In this document: piece by piece, positions 30,901 to 40,800 of the stretch
Numbering within the stretch: the first letter of the stretch is position 1
How the letters are laid out: the number at the start of each line of letters is the position of its first letter
NCBI GenBank assembly: GCA_013289585.1
Contig: JABCZR010000026.1
Span: 1 to 56,236, forward strand
Reading direction: 5' to 3'
Length of the DNA stretch: 56,236 nucleotides
Source of the DNA: Acidobacteriota bacterium
GTDB taxonomy: Bacteria; Acidobacteriota; Terriglobia; Acidiferrales; UBA7541
Notes under the pieces: model-generated
The model's database searches: none
Told to the model about the DNA's origin: nothing
What the model saw: the letters and a program-made list of their open reading frames with translations, nothing else
Position numbers and translations under genes: made by a program

Positions 30901-31102
30901 GAAGCGGATTAAGGCGATGCAGATCGACGGCAAAAAGGTCTACCAGATCGGCATCCCCATTCACCAGGGCTATCGGGGCATCAAAGAGGACGAGGACAAG
31001 GATGCGAGGACACTGGTGAACCTGCTGACGCCAACGGTATTTGATCCCAACGCGTACACGCCGGAATTCAAGGGATTCCTGGTGAAGGTCGAGAAGGCGT
31101 AG
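27938..31102 (+). CDS. fdhA: Formate dehydrogenase alpha subunit, selenocysteine-containing
   Basis: This is one 1054-residue selenoprotein, read through an in-frame UGA at 28517-28519. The Tat signal peptide is RRDFLKLT, followed by an Ala-rich stretch. The [4Fe-4S] cysteines are C48, C51, C55 and C90. Selenocysteine is residue 194 in the context ARV-Sec-HGPTV, exactly the active site of molybdenum or tungsten formate dehydrogenases, followed by FGRGAMTNGW. The C-terminal molybdopterin-binding domain ends at 31102. It oxidises formate in the periplasm. FdnG-type enzymes have about 1015 residues, so the length is normal. AGGG lies seven bases before the start. Reading the UGA as a stop would split a perfectly conserved protein. 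Confidence 0.95.
28517..28560 (+). promoter_or_regulatory. Bacterial SECIS element in fdhA
   Basis: The UGA is followed after 11 nt by GGTCTC (28531-28536), loop AAGTTT (28537-28542) and GGGACC (28543-28548), a 6-bp stem including one G-U pair. CGGCC (28522-28526) can pair with GGCCG (28556-28560) below it. The loop has G and U at the places they occupy in the E. coli fdhF SECIS, where SelB binds. Distance and stem length also match fdhF closely. Confidence 0.92.
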
Positions 31103-31111
31103 GGGACAACG

Positions 31112-32008
31112 ATGAGCCAAGCCACACTGCGCATTCAGAAAATGTCCGGCCACGCCGGGAGCGTTCCAGGGGAAGATACGCAGCGCGGACTAACCGTCTG
31201 CAAACTCATTGACACCACGACGTGCATCGGATGCAAGGCGTGCGAAGTGGCGTGCATGGAATGGAACGACCTGCCATTCGGCGAGACGGTCTTCGACAAT
31301 ACCTATCAGACGATGCCGGAGACGCGGTGGAACTACTGGAATCTGATCCTTTTCAACGAGCACGTGCGCGAAGACGACGGTTCGCTGATGTGGCTGATGC
31401 GCAAGAACCAGTGCATGCACTGCGCCGAGCCGGGATGCCTGGCGGCGTGTCCCGCGGACGGGGCCATCGTGCAGTACACGAATGGCATTGTCGACTTTCA
31501 GCAAGCGAACTGCATCGGCTGCGGATACTGCATCACGGGCTGCCCATTCGATATCCCGAAGATGAATCCGAAGACCAATCGCGTGTTCAAATGCACGCTG
31601 TGTTCGGACCGCGTAACGGAAGGGCTCGAGCCGGCGTGCATCAAATCCTGCCCGACGGGATGCCTGCACTTCGGGACCAAGGAAGACATGCTGTACCTCG
31701 GAGGAACGCGAGCGAAGCAACTGCAGGAGCATTCAAACTATCCGAAAGCTGGCGTGTATGACCCGCAGGGAGTTGGCGGCACCGGCGTAATCTACGTGTT
31801 GCACGACGCTTCGCAGCCTGAACTTTATGGGGGATTGCCGGCCAATCCGCACGTGCCGTGGACGGTTAAACTTTGGAAGGGCCCGTTGAAGTGGCTGGGC
31901 AACGTTGCCATGGTCGGCGGATTGATCGGGCTGTTCGTACACTATCTTCGTTTCGGCCCCAAGGACCGTGACGAAGCGGATACGAATGCGGGGGGAGCAA
32001 AATCGTGA
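31112..32008 (+). CDS. fdhB: Formate dehydrogenase beta subunit, four [4Fe-4S] clusters
   Basis: The 298-residue iron-sulfur protein has four cluster-binding cysteine groups: CIGCKACEVAC, QCMHCAEPGCLAACP, NCIGCGYCITGCP and CTLCSDRVTEGLEPACIKSCP. A single C-terminal transmembrane helix (about 261-280, LGNVAMVGGLIGLFVHYL) anchors it as in FdnH. It passes electrons from the alpha subunit to the cytochrome. It starts 9 bp after fdhA and overlaps the gamma-subunit start (GTGA). Confidence 0.95.
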   Translation: MSQATLRIQKMSGHAGSVPGEDTQRGLTVCKLIDTTTCIGCKACEVACMEWNDLPFGETVFDNTYQTMPETRWNYWNLILFNEHVREDDGSLMWLMRKNQCMHCAEPGCLAACPADGAIVQYTNGIVDFQQANCIGCGYCITGCPFDIPKMNPKTNRVFKCTLCSDRVTEGLEPACIKSCPTGCLHFGTKEDMLYLGGTRAKQLQEHSNYPKAGVYDPQGVGGTGVIYVLHDASQPELYGGLPANPHVPWTVKLWKGPLKWLGNVAMVGGLIGLFVHYLRFGPKDRDEADTNAGGAKS

Positions 32009-32667
32009 GCCACCAAGAACAGAGGTTACCTCACGGCCGAATCCTCCGGTATGAGCTTCACGAGCGGCTGACGCACTGGGCCGCGGCCTTTTCGTACATC
32101 TATCTTCTTTTGACGGGACTGGCGTTTTACTCGCCGTGGTGCTTCTGGCTTGCTATAGCGCTTGGTGGCGGACAGATTTCACGCATGCTGCATCCATGGG
32201 CCGGGCTGATTTTCTTCTGCGCAGTCATAAAAATGTACACCATGTGGGCGGCGCAGATGCGCACGACGGAAGCGGACAAAGCCTGGTGGAATGCGGTTGG
32301 CCACTACATGCGCAATGAAGATGATCAGATGCCGCCGGCCGGCCGCTACAACGCGGGACAGAAACTTCTTTTCTGGGGTTTTTTCTGGTGCAGCCTTCTG
32401 CTCCTTCTCACCGGCGCGATCCTCTGGTTTCCGGAATATATTCCGTGGAGTCTGCGTTTTCTGAGATATGTGGCCGTGCTGATTCATCCCTCGGCGGCTT
32501 TGCTGACGATCGGGCTCTTCCTGATCCACATCTACATGAGCGTATTTGCGGAACGGGGCGCGTTTGGATCCGTGATTCGCGGAGATGTTTCGGAAGAATT
32601 TGCCAAACGCTACCATCCGGGCTGGTATAAAGAGATCGCCGGCGATTCGTCCGCGCCGCGCAAATGA
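32005..32667 (+). CDS. fdhC: Formate dehydrogenase gamma subunit, cytochrome b556
   Basis: The 220-residue membrane protein has four helices and histidines placed for two b hemes: HERLTHWAAAFSYIYLLLTGL, MLHPWAGLIFF, and the late HPSAALLTIGLFLIHIYMSVFAERGAF. It takes electrons from the beta subunit to quinone, completing a formate:quinone oxidoreductase. The GTG start at 32005 overlaps the beta-subunit stop by 4 bp and the fdhE ATG overlaps its own stop, so the three are translationally coupled. Confidence 0.93.
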   Translation: MSHQEQRLPHGRILRYELHERLTHWAAAFSYIYLLLTGLAFYSPWCFWLAIALGGGQISRMLHPWAGLIFFCAVIKMYTMWAAQMRTTEADKAWWNAVGHYMRNEDDQMPPAGRYNAGQKLLFWGFFWCSLLLLLTGAILWFPEYIPWSLRFLRYVAVLIHPSAALLTIGLFLIHIYMSVFAERGAFGSVIRGDVSEEFAKRYHPGWYKEIAGDSSAPRK

Positions 32668-33494
32668 CAAAGACACAAACCGGTGGGGCTGAGTACAGCG
32701 CGCGGATTCAACGCGCGGAGCGGTTGTCTGCAGCTCACCCCTTCGCTTCTGAATTCCTCAATTTCTACAAGCACGTTGCGTCTTTTCAGAAAACCTTGCG
32801 TGCCAATCTTACCGCCTCAAGCGTATCAAAATCCGCCCGCGCGTTCGCGGACGGAACCCGCGATTCGCTCGACCTCACCGTGCTCTTGCCTCACTACCGC
32901 GGTTTCCTGTCGGTGATCGAACAGCACGCCCCGCACGCCCTGCGCGAGGCTGCGCGACAGACCTCGCTTCTGGGATCGGATTCCTGGATCGCCAGCTTGA
33001 ACTCCTATTGGGAGTTTGCCGGGAAGTTCGACCAGGAAGTGGGGGCCTTTGCGCAATTCCTGTCGCGCGGCTTTTTGCAGCCTTATGCGGAGCACCTGGC
33101 GGCAGACAAAGCGGCGCCTCCGGTGGTCAGCGCGCCGCGCATTTGTCCAATCTGCAGCGCGCGGCCGCTTCTGGGAGTTTTGCGTCCTGAGGGGGATGGC
33201 GGCAAACGATTTCTGCTTTGTTCGTTTTGCAGCCGCGAATGGGAGTTTCGGCGAATCTATTGCTCGACGTGCGGCGAGGAAGCGGAAGAGAAACTGCCCG
33301 TGTATGTCGCGGAACAATTTCCGCACGTGCGGGTGGAGGCCTGTGAGACGTGCAAGTTCTATCTGCTGACCATCGACCTCACCAAAGATGGGAATGCCGT
33401 ACCGCTTGTGGACGACCTGGCGGCGATTCCACTGACGCTCTGGGCTCACGAACATGGGTACTCGCGGCTGCAGCCGAACTTGTTGGGGACATGA
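32664..33494 (+). CDS. fdhE: Formate dehydrogenase accessory protein FdhE
   Basis: The 276-residue cytoplasmic protein has the FdhE pattern of four CxxC pairs in its second half (ICPICSARP, LLCSFCSREWEF, IYCSTCGEE, ACETCKFY), which bind iron or zinc. The closing LAAIPLTLWAHEHGYSRLQPNLLG is also typical. In E. coli FdhE interacts with the catalytic subunit during maturation of respiratory formate dehydrogenases. It overlaps the gamma-subunit gene by 4 bp and ends the operon. The sulfurtransferase FdhD and the Sec machinery (selA, B, C, D) are not in the window. Confidence 0.93.
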   Translation: MTKTQTGGAEYSARIQRAERLSAAHPFASEFLNFYKHVASFQKTLRANLTASSVSKSARAFADGTRDSLDLTVLLPHYRGFLSVIEQHAPHALREAARQTSLLGSDSWIASLNSYWEFAGKFDQEVGAFAQFLSRGFLQPYAEHLAADKAAPPVVSAPRICPICSARPLLGVLRPEGDGGKRFLLCSFCSREWEFRRIYCSTCGEEAEEKLPVYVAEQFPHVRVEACETCKFYLLTIDLTKDGNAVPLVDDLAAIPLTLWAHEHGYSRLQPNLLGT

Positions 33495-33656
33495 GCCCAG
33501 GCTTGCATCCGTTCGAATCAGAGCCGACCGGCATGGCCGTTTTTCCACCACGACGTTTGATGTTTCAGTTTGAGAGTCGCCTGAAAAGCTGAGCAGAAGT
33601 GTTGCAAAGCGCTGCAGGTTTGCGGCAAGCTACCGAGCGCCATTGAGGAGGCATTC

Positions 33657-34979
33657 ATGCGTCGTTTCTTCCTGTGTTTTGTTGCGCTACTGGCTCTAGA
33701 TGCAAGATCAGCCTATGGACAGTCCGCTCCGCAGCCGGGGGCGAGTTTGACGGTAATCCGGGCAGGAACGCTGATTGATGGGACCAGCGATGCGCCGCGG
33801 AAGAATCAGCTCGTGTTCGTGCGCGGCGGGCGAATCGAAAAAGTGACCGACGGTTCAGCCACGATTCCCGCAGAAGCGAAGGTCATTGATCTTTCGAACA
33901 CCACGGTGCTTCCGGGCTTGATCGATTCGCACACGCATATTTTCCTGTGGGGTGAGGATCCAAAGAAGGGCGGTTACGACGCGAATATCTTGAATGCGGG
34001 AATTGCGCTGCGGGCCGCGCGGGCAACGTTTGCCGCACGGCGCGCGCTGGAACAGGGCTTTACGACCCTGCGGGATTTGGAAACGGAAGGCGCGGGGTAC
34101 GGGGACATCGAGATCAAGCAGGCGATTGAAGAGGGGACGATTCCGGGGCCGAGAATTTTTGGAGCGACGCGGGCGATATCAACGACCGGCGGGTACAACC
34201 TGGAAGGCTATGCGCCCGAATTGGAGATGCCCAAGGGCGCGCAGCTAGTGGATGGCCCCGTCGAGGCGCGGAAGGCGGCGCGGCAACAACTGGAGCACGG
34301 CGCGGACTGGATCAAGGTGTATATGACGCACCGTTCGTGGGTGGACAAGCAGGGGAGACTGGTGTCGCAACCGACGCTGACGGTGGAAGAGCTCAAGGCC
34401 ATCGTGGATGAAACGCATGGTTGGGGAAGAAAGGTAGCGTGCCACGCCTACAACGGAATCGGTTTGCAGCGGGCGCTGGACGGCGGATGCGACTCGATCG
34501 AACATGGCCTGGAAATTAGCGATGCGCAGATCGCGCAGATGTCGAAGCAGGGGACGTGGTATTGCCCGACTCTTTCACCGTACTACGACGATTGGGGGCC
34601 GGCGGATACGCCCGGTGGAAAACGTGACCGGGCACGGGCAACGGTGCATGAAGTCAGTTTCAAGAAGGCGATGCAGGCGCATTTGAAGATCGTTTATGGA
34701 ACGGACATGGGCGGGATTCCGTGGACCGAACCGCTGGCGCAAGAGTTCGGAAGAATGGTGGCGCTGGGGATGACGCCGATGGATGCAATCCAATCGGCAA
34801 CTTCACGTGCGGCGGAGATGCTGGACATGAAGGGCGAAATTGGGGTGATCGCGCCGGGCGCTTACGCGGAAGTAATTGCAGTGGCCGGCGATCCACTTAA
34901 GAAAGTGGAGGAACTTGAGCACGTGAAGTTTGTGATGCAAAACGGAGCGGTTTACAAAAACGAGTTTGAGAAGCAGTAG
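33657..34979 (+). CDS. Secreted metal-dependent amidohydrolase (second copy type)
   Basis: The 440-residue product has a signal peptide (MRRFFLCFVALLALDARSAYG) and the amidohydrolase core: VLPGLIDSHTHIFLWG with the HxH pair, IKVYMTHRSW, VACHAYNGIG, SIEHGLE and GTDMGG, then PGAYAEVIAVAGDP near the end. GAGGAGG five bases upstream fixes the start. It is related to the gene at 4408-5802, with modest similarity outside the motifs, so the two are probably paralogues from an old family expansion. The substrate is unknown; proline dipeptidases and imidazolonepropionases are relatives. Confidence 0.88.
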   Translation: MRRFFLCFVALLALDARSAYGQSAPQPGASLTVIRAGTLIDGTSDAPRKNQLVFVRGGRIEKVTDGSATIPAEAKVIDLSNTTVLPGLIDSHTHIFLWGEDPKKGGYDANILNAGIALRAARATFAARRALEQGFTTLRDLETEGAGYGDIEIKQAIEEGTIPGPRIFGATRAISTTGGYNLEGYAPELEMPKGAQLVDGPVEARKAARQQLEHGADWIKVYMTHRSWVDKQGRLVSQPTLTVEELKAIVDETHGWGRKVACHAYNGIGLQRALDGGCDSIEHGLEISDAQIAQMSKQGTWYCPTLSPYYDDWGPADTPGGKRDRARATVHEVSFKKAMQAHLKIVYGTDMGGIPWTEPLAQEFGRMVALGMTPMDAIQSATSRAAEMLDMKGEIGVIAPGAYAEVIAVAGDPLKKVEELEHVKFVMQNGAVYKNEFEKQ

Positions 34980-35000
34980 AGCTGCAAGCTCTAAAGCGTT

Positions 35001-35285
35001 TCAGGCTTCGACGCGAACACCTTTCCAAAAGGCGATGCGGTCCTTGATTTCAGCGGCGGCTGGTTTGGGATCGGGATAAAACCACGCGGCGTTTTCGTTG
35101 CGCATGCCGTCTACTTCCACGTGATAATAGTGGGCGGTTCCCTTCCACGGGCAGATCGTGGTGTGCTGGCTGGGCTTGAGAAATTTCACGGGGACCGCGT
35201 CGGGAGGAAAATACTGGTTACCCTCGACGACGACGGTGGCGTTGCTCTCAGCAATCGTCTTGCCTCCCCACATTGCTTTGGCCAT
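35001..35285 (-). CDS. DUF427 family protein
   Basis: The 94-residue protein starts at 35285, where GGAG lies nine bases before the ATG. The family's core motifs are present: VEGNQYFPPDAV, the TTICPWKGTAHYYHVEVDG strand and AAWFYPDPK. DUF427 proteins are small beta-barrel proteins of unknown function, often near uncharacterised enzymes. The C-terminus converges on the preceding hydrolase gene 20 bp away. Confidence 0.85.
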   Translation of the reverse strand: MAKAMWGGKTIAESNATVVVEGNQYFPPDAVPVKFLKPSQHTTICPWKGTAHYYHVEVDGMRNENAAWFYPDPKPAAAEIKDRIAFWKGVRVEA

Positions 35286-35509
35286 GCTATGCGTCTCCAA
35301 AAAGAAAAGATTACCTTCGGCCAGGATACGGCCCGACCGGGAACTTTGTACAGTTATTGGATGCTTGCGCGGCCCCATCGATGCGAGGGATTGTGAATGA
35401 CGGGAGAGTGCCTGGCGCATCGAAGACATTATTCGGACCAAGGGGGAATCTTAACAAGCACGCCGATGGGCTTTGGTACAATCGAACGCTTCGAAGCGGA
35501 GGAAAACCA

Positions 35510-35944
35510 ATGAACGAGCAGAATTTCGCCAATCATACAAAGTTTGTGCCGGCTTACCATTTTTTCGCGGTGCCCATTTTCGTTGCCAATTTTGTCTGGT
35601 CGCTATTCCGATTGAGGACCTTGGGGTTCTCGTTTGCGGGAGTTTTCGGCGTCTTGCTGGCGGCGGCGCTGGTGGTGCTGGTATTCGTGGCGAGGCTCTT
35701 TGCGCTGGCGGTGCAGGATCGTCTCGTGCGGCTGGAAGAGCGGCTCCGCTACGCGCAAGTGCTGCCGGCGGAGCTTTTGGCGAGAACCGCGGAGCTCACG
35801 ATGGCACAAATTGTCGCGCTGCGGTTTGCAAGCGACGTGGAATTGCCGGCGCTGACGCGAAAAGTGCTGGATGAAAAGCTGGTGGCGCGCAAGGCGATCA
35901 AGCAGCTGATCAAAAACTGGAGACCGGACTATCTGCGGGCCTAG
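35510..35944 (+). CDS. DUF6526-like membrane protein
   Basis: The 144-residue protein has two hydrophobic helices near the N-terminus (about 18-32 and 40-60). A helical tail follows, with the repeated pattern RLEERLRYAQVLPAEL, MAQIVALRFASDVELPAL and KAIKQLIKNWRPDYLRA. GGAGG seven bases before the ATG supports the start, and an in-frame 79-codon extension upstream lacks a site. The name DUF6526 is from memory of the family. Function is unknown. Confidence 0.75.
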   Translation: MNEQNFANHTKFVPAYHFFAVPIFVANFVWSLFRLRTLGFSFAGVFGVLLAAALVVLVFVARLFALAVQDRLVRLEERLRYAQVLPAELLARTAELTMAQIVALRFASDVELPALTRKVLDEKLVARKAIKQLIKNWRPDYLRA

Positions 35945-35955
35945 CTCCAGACATT

Positions 35956-36750
35956 CTAAAAAATACTGCGAACTACTCCACCCTCCGCGCGGACGGCGGA
36001 TCCGTTGATCGAAACGGCCTGTGTACTGGCGACGAAAGCAACGACAGCCGCGACTTCCTCCGGCGTCTGAAATCGTTTCAAGAGCGAAGTGGGGCGGACC
36101 GTCGAAAAAAACTGCTTCTCGAATTCTGCGGTGGAGATTCCCTGCTGCTTTGCCAAGCCCTCCACGAAATTGACAGCGCCTTCGGAAGCCGTCGGGCCGG
36201 CGAGAATGGAATTTACGGTGACGCCCGTGCCGGCGACGGATTCGGCGATGCCGCGCGCGACGGCCACCTGAGCGGTTTTGGTCATGCCGTAATGGATCAT
36301 CTCCGCGGGAATGTGCTGGGCCGATTCGCTGGAGATGAAGATCACGCGGCCCCAATTTTTCCGCAACATGCCGGGAAGATAGTGGCGCGAAAGGCGGACG
36401 CCGCTGAGGACGTTGACTTCGAAGAGCCGCAGCCAATCGGAGTCGGGAATCTCGAGGAAGGGCTTGGTCTCGAAAATTCCCAAGTTGTTCACGACAATGT
36501 CCGTCTCCGGCGCCTGCTTCAGAAAAGCTTGAACACCCTGGAGAGTGCCAAGGTCCGCGGCGATGCCGCGAAGATCGGCGTTTTTAACGTGTTTGTGAAT
36601 TTTTTCGAGCGCGGCCGTAACTCGGGCCTCGGTGCGGCCGTTGACCACGACTTTTGCGCCTTCGGCAGCCAGCGCCGCGGCGATGGCAAACCCAATTCCG
36701 GCGGTGGAACCGGAGACGACAGCCGTTTTGCCCTTGAGTCCGAGATCCAT
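35956..36750 (-). CDS. Short-chain dehydrogenase/reductase
   Basis: The 264-residue SDR has the dinucleotide motif SGSTAGIG (13-20), NNLG at about 88-91, Ser140/Ser141 with YGMTK giving Tyr154 and Lys158 as catalytic residues, and a typical C-terminal end. The glycine motif is a recognised variant of TGxxxGIG. It is likely a cytoplasmic 3-oxoacyl-ACP reductase-like or sugar/alcohol oxidoreductase, substrate unknown. It lies 11 bp from the convergent DUF6526 gene and follows an aldo/keto reductase on the same strand. Confidence 0.9.
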   Translation of the reverse strand: MDLGLKGKTAVVSGSTAGIGFAIAAALAAEGAKVVVNGRTEARVTAALEKIHKHVKNADLRGIAADLGTLQGVQAFLKQAPETDIVVNNLGIFETKPFLEIPDSDWLRLFEVNVLSGVRLSRHYLPGMLRKNWGRVIFISSESAQHIPAEMIHYGMTKTAQVAVARGIAESVAGTGVTVNSILAGPTASEGAVNFVEGLAKQQGISTAEFEKQFFSTVRPTSLLKRFQTPEEVAAVVAFVASTQAVSINGSAVRAEGGVVRSIF

Positions 36751-36790
36751 TTATTTGCTCCAACGTTGCCGGGTTTCTCCGTGCGGCGCG

Positions 36791-37762
36791 TTACCTCGCC
36801 GTGGCGGCGGCTGCAGCGCCCTCGATTTCGGCGATTTCTTCGCCTGAGAGTTTCAGTTCACCGGCGCGCATGACTCCTTCGGCTTGCTTGGCATTGCGTG
36901 CCCCGACAATGGCGCCTGTTACTTCGGAATGACTGAGGGTCCAGGCAATGGCAACTTCGCCGGGCGAACGGCCGTGACGCGCGCCTACCTGGCGAAGACG
37001 CTCGACGAGATCGATATTTTTGGTAAGGCGAGGCTCGCTGAATTCCGGATTGCGGCTGCGGAAATCATCGCGCGGAAGCGCCGCGGCGCGTTCGCGCGTC
37101 ATGGCGCCAGTGAGCAGGCCGGAGGCCATCGGAGCGTAAACGACTACGCCAATGCCGTGCTTTTCACAAAAGGGAAGAATTTCATTTTCGATTTTGCGGC
37201 GGATTAACGAGTAGGGCGGCTGAAGCGTTGCTACCGGCGCGATTTTTCCGGCGCGTTCGAGTTGCTCGACGTTGAAATTGGACACCCCGATCCAGCGAAC
37301 CTTTCCCTCTTTCTTGAGGGCCGCGAGAGTTTGCCAGGCTTCTTCAAGAGCGGGGCCGCTATCGGCCGGCGGCCAGTGGATCTGATAAAGATCGATCGTT
37401 TCGACCTGCAAGCGGCGCAGGCTGTCCCGGCATTCGCGGCGAATGGAATCGGCGCTGAAAACCTGCGAGATTTTTCCTTTTTCATCCCAGCTCAGAACAC
37501 ATTTTGTGAAGACGTAGGGACGCGGTCCGCGCCAGTCCTTCAGCGCACGCGCGACGACCTCTTCGGAATGACCAAGTCCATAGACCGCGGCGGTGTCGAT
37601 CCAGTTGACTCCCAACTCGAGGGCGCGATGAATCGCGGAGATGGAGTCAGCATCGTCCTGAGCGCCCCAGGCGAACTCCCAGCCTGTCCCACCGATCGCC
37701 CACGCGCCGAAGCCTACGGGGGTGATCTTCAAATCCGAGTTACCGAGTTTTCGTGTTTCCAT
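36791..37762 (-). CDS. Aldo/keto reductase
   Basis: The 323-residue AKR barrel protein has the catalytic tetrad Asp56, Tyr61 (WIDTAAVYG) and Lys87 (VFTKC), and IHWP supplies the His. RTWIGVSNFNVEQLER-like strands are present. The start at 37762 (METRKLGNSD) is chosen by family alignment and GGGAG nine bases upstream. A longer open frame to 37813 lacks a site. It uses NADPH to reduce carbonyls or acts on sugars. It lies next to the SDR, 40 bp away, and may be cotranscribed. Confidence 0.9.
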   Translation of the reverse strand: METRKLGNSDLKITPVGFGAWAIGGTGWEFAWGAQDDADSISAIHRALELGVNWIDTAAVYGLGHSEEVVARALKDWRGPRPYVFTKCVLSWDEKGKISQVFSADSIRRECRDSLRRLQVETIDLYQIHWPPADSGPALEEAWQTLAALKKEGKVRWIGVSNFNVEQLERAGKIAPVATLQPPYSLIRRKIENEILPFCEKHGIGVVVYAPMASGLLTGAMTRERAAALPRDDFRSRNPEFSEPRLTKNIDLVERLRQVGARHGRSPGEVAIAWTLSHSEVTGAIVGARNAKQAEGVMRAGELKLSGEEIAEIEGAAAAATAR

Positions 37763-37886
37763 ACGAATGCACTCCCTAAGCGAAGCACCCGCCAAGTTTC
37801 CGAGCCGGCCCATTCTAATGCTTGTTCCCTTGAATTGGATGAAATGAGAGAAGAAAAGTTAGAAATGATGCTGGGAAAAAAGCCAT

Positions 37887-40800
37887 CTAATTCGCGGTGA
37901 TCGCCGCATCCAGAGAAACAGTCTCGCCATCGGGATTGGTGATGACAATCTGTTGGGGACCCGGAGTAAGGCTGGGAGCCATGACAGAAAGCGTGTTGAT
38001 GTCTTTGAAGGTTACAGCGGCGGTCTTTCCATTGAGCGAAACGGTAGCGCCGCTTTGAAAGCCGCTGCCCCGGATGGTCAACGTGGTAACTCCTGACACG
38101 GCAGCGATGGAAGGTGAAATCGTGCCGATTCCGAGCGGCACTGCAGCGAGTTGGGCCACGGTAACCGCAGTGTTTTGCGCGGTGCCGTCGGTAGAGGTGA
38201 TGGCGAAAAGTCTCTGGCCATTTTCGTCGGTGGTAAGAAAGCTGGCGTGGAGAGCGTCGACGTCGGTCATGAACTGCTGCGGGAGAAACAGACGCAAACG
38301 CAGCACGCCTGAATGCGCATCGAGAATGTCCACACCACCTCTTACTCCCGCGCCACCCGGCGGACCTGTGAGGAAGGGCTGATAGATCAGGGCGCCGGAA
38401 GGATGAAGAGTCATGCCAGGCACGAAGGTGCGTCCGGGGATTTGAGCAAGTTCCGCGGAGGTGGGAACTGCAGCGAGCGACAAATCGGCGGCGTGGATTT
38501 CGGTTGTGCCGTTGGACTGCAAGGCGAACATCGTGCCGTCAGAAGCAGTACCGAGATCGGAGGTAGAAGCATCAGCAGCGGAGGTGACGAACTGATTGGG
38601 AGTGCTCGCATTCCAAAAAGCGAGAGGCCCGCCCGGAGCGGAACCGAATGCGAGAAAAACTTGATCGCCGCTGGCGCTACTCTGTACCGATGGGGCGCCA
38701 GTGAGGCTGGCGACTTCGGGCTGAGAAGCCGGTTGGATGGTTGGCGGACTCGCCGTCAAATCCAGCTGCGCTAAGCACATGGAGCATGCGCCAGAAGAAC
38801 CGCCTTCGCCGCTTAGTCCGACGAAAACCGTTTGCGTGCTGGTGGCGGCGACGCGAGCGGGGCCGGAGTTGGTAAAGCCGGGGACGCCGCCAACAGATAC
38901 CGTCGTGCCGGTGGCCTTCACCGGATCGATCAAGTAGACATTCTGGGCACCGAAATCGGCAACGATGAGCTGCGAGCCGTCTGGAGTCAAGGCAAGTCCG
39001 CGCAGCCCGGCGTTCGGCGGCGGACCGCCAGGCGGGTAAAGCTGGAGGACAACCTCATTGAGTTGCAAATCGAAGACATCGATGTGATCGACGTTCGAGA
39101 GATAAAGGCGCTGGCGCTGGGGATCGTAGAGCAGAAACCTGTTGAACGCGGGTTTTGAATACGATTGCACGCTCTGGAGATACTGGAATGCCTTCGGTGA
39201 TGTTGCGGAGCCAGCTGGCGCAGCGAGAACGAGGTCTGTTTTGCCGGAAGAGCCGGGAGGGGTTTGCAAGGTGATGCGCTCCAGAGAAAACGGATAACTG
39301 GCGTCGAGGCCGAGGGAGGACGCGATGCTGGTTACGCTCTCCACTTTTTGCACCGTCGCGTTTGTGCCGCCAATTTTTACGGTGATCTTTGTCGCGTCGC
39401 CGCCGAAACCGTATCCATAGATTTGCACCACGTCGCCACCGGCATTTGCGCCGGCGTTCGGCAGAATCTGCAAGATTTGCGGGCCGTAACTGAAAGCGTT
39501 CGGAGCAAGAGCGAGCCATCCGTTGTCGAAAAAGGCCGTGGCGTTGACGGCGCCATTCGAAACGCTGGGCGGAGAGTTCGCCAGGATTTGCGTCGAGCTG
39601 GCCACGGAAACGCCGGAGGCGAGCTGAGTGCCCAATTTTATCTGGGCCTTGCCGGAGAAGTTCTGGCCGGTGAGGGTGATTGAGGTCCCGCCAGCGTTCG
39701 GGCCCTCGGAGGGCTGGAGGGTCGGCGCGAGCGCTAGGACCGGGGCTGGCGAGGAGATCGCCGCGGGAGCCGCGGCATCGATGAAACTTACGCCACGATT
39801 GGAAATCCCGAAAAGGAGCTGCGATTCGTCGGCGTCTTCAATCTCCGAGGAAACGCCTTGAATCCAGGTATCGGGGACGCGGCCCAATTGTTGCGCGGTG
39901 TGGCCGTCGAGAACGGTCACGAACGACGCGTTGGCGAGAGACTCGCAGACGTAAAGAGATTTTCCATCACGCGAAAAGATGGCGCCGTGGACGGTCGCGG
40001 GAGTGTAGACAGCAATCTGGTTCAACATGCCATCAAGAAGTAGAAGCTGAGTGGTTCCATTTGATGAAAGGACCGCGGCCAGAAGGCTGCCGTCTGGATT
40101 CGCGGCAACCTGCGAAATCGAGCCCGCGCCAAGCGTCCGAGGGCCTGCGATTATTGTTCCACTTCCATTAAACACCGCCAATTCTCCGCTCGAATCGTTG
40201 GCGGCGACGAGGACTTTCGAATGATCGCCGGAACGTGCAAGGACGCCTACGCCTTGCTGGAAAATTACGGGGGCAGCGGAGGTGAGATCGGTCAAAGTAT
40301 TCGAGGCGGGATCCCAGAGAGCCAGCAAGGCCTGCGAGGAAACGGGCTGGCGCAGACGAATCAGAAACTTGCCATTGGAAAGAGAAAGCACTTCAATGGG
40401 ACGATTGAAGATTGTTCCAGGTAAAGGCGTCAGTCCGGAGAGCAGGTGCCGCGACGTGAGACGCAACGAGGCGGTATCTATGGCGAAGACCTGTTGCAAG
40501 ATGGAACCCACCCAAACGGTCGAGCCATCCGCGGAGAGATCGGCGCTGCTCGCACCAGGAATGGCGATTTGCGCGAGACGGGTTTGGCTGGAGGTCGAGA
40601 ATACTTCCACGCGATTCATGGCGCGATTGGCGACAAAAACGTGCTGGTTCGCAGGGTCGTAGGCGATGTGGCGATGATGAGGTTCGCCGAAGGGAGTGTC
40701 AGCGGAGAAGGTCGAATCGGTGCGTACAAAACTTGTGCGCGGCAACGGAGCGGCAGCGGCGCCTTGTACCGTAAGCGTCAGAGGCGCGGAGTGCGACAAG

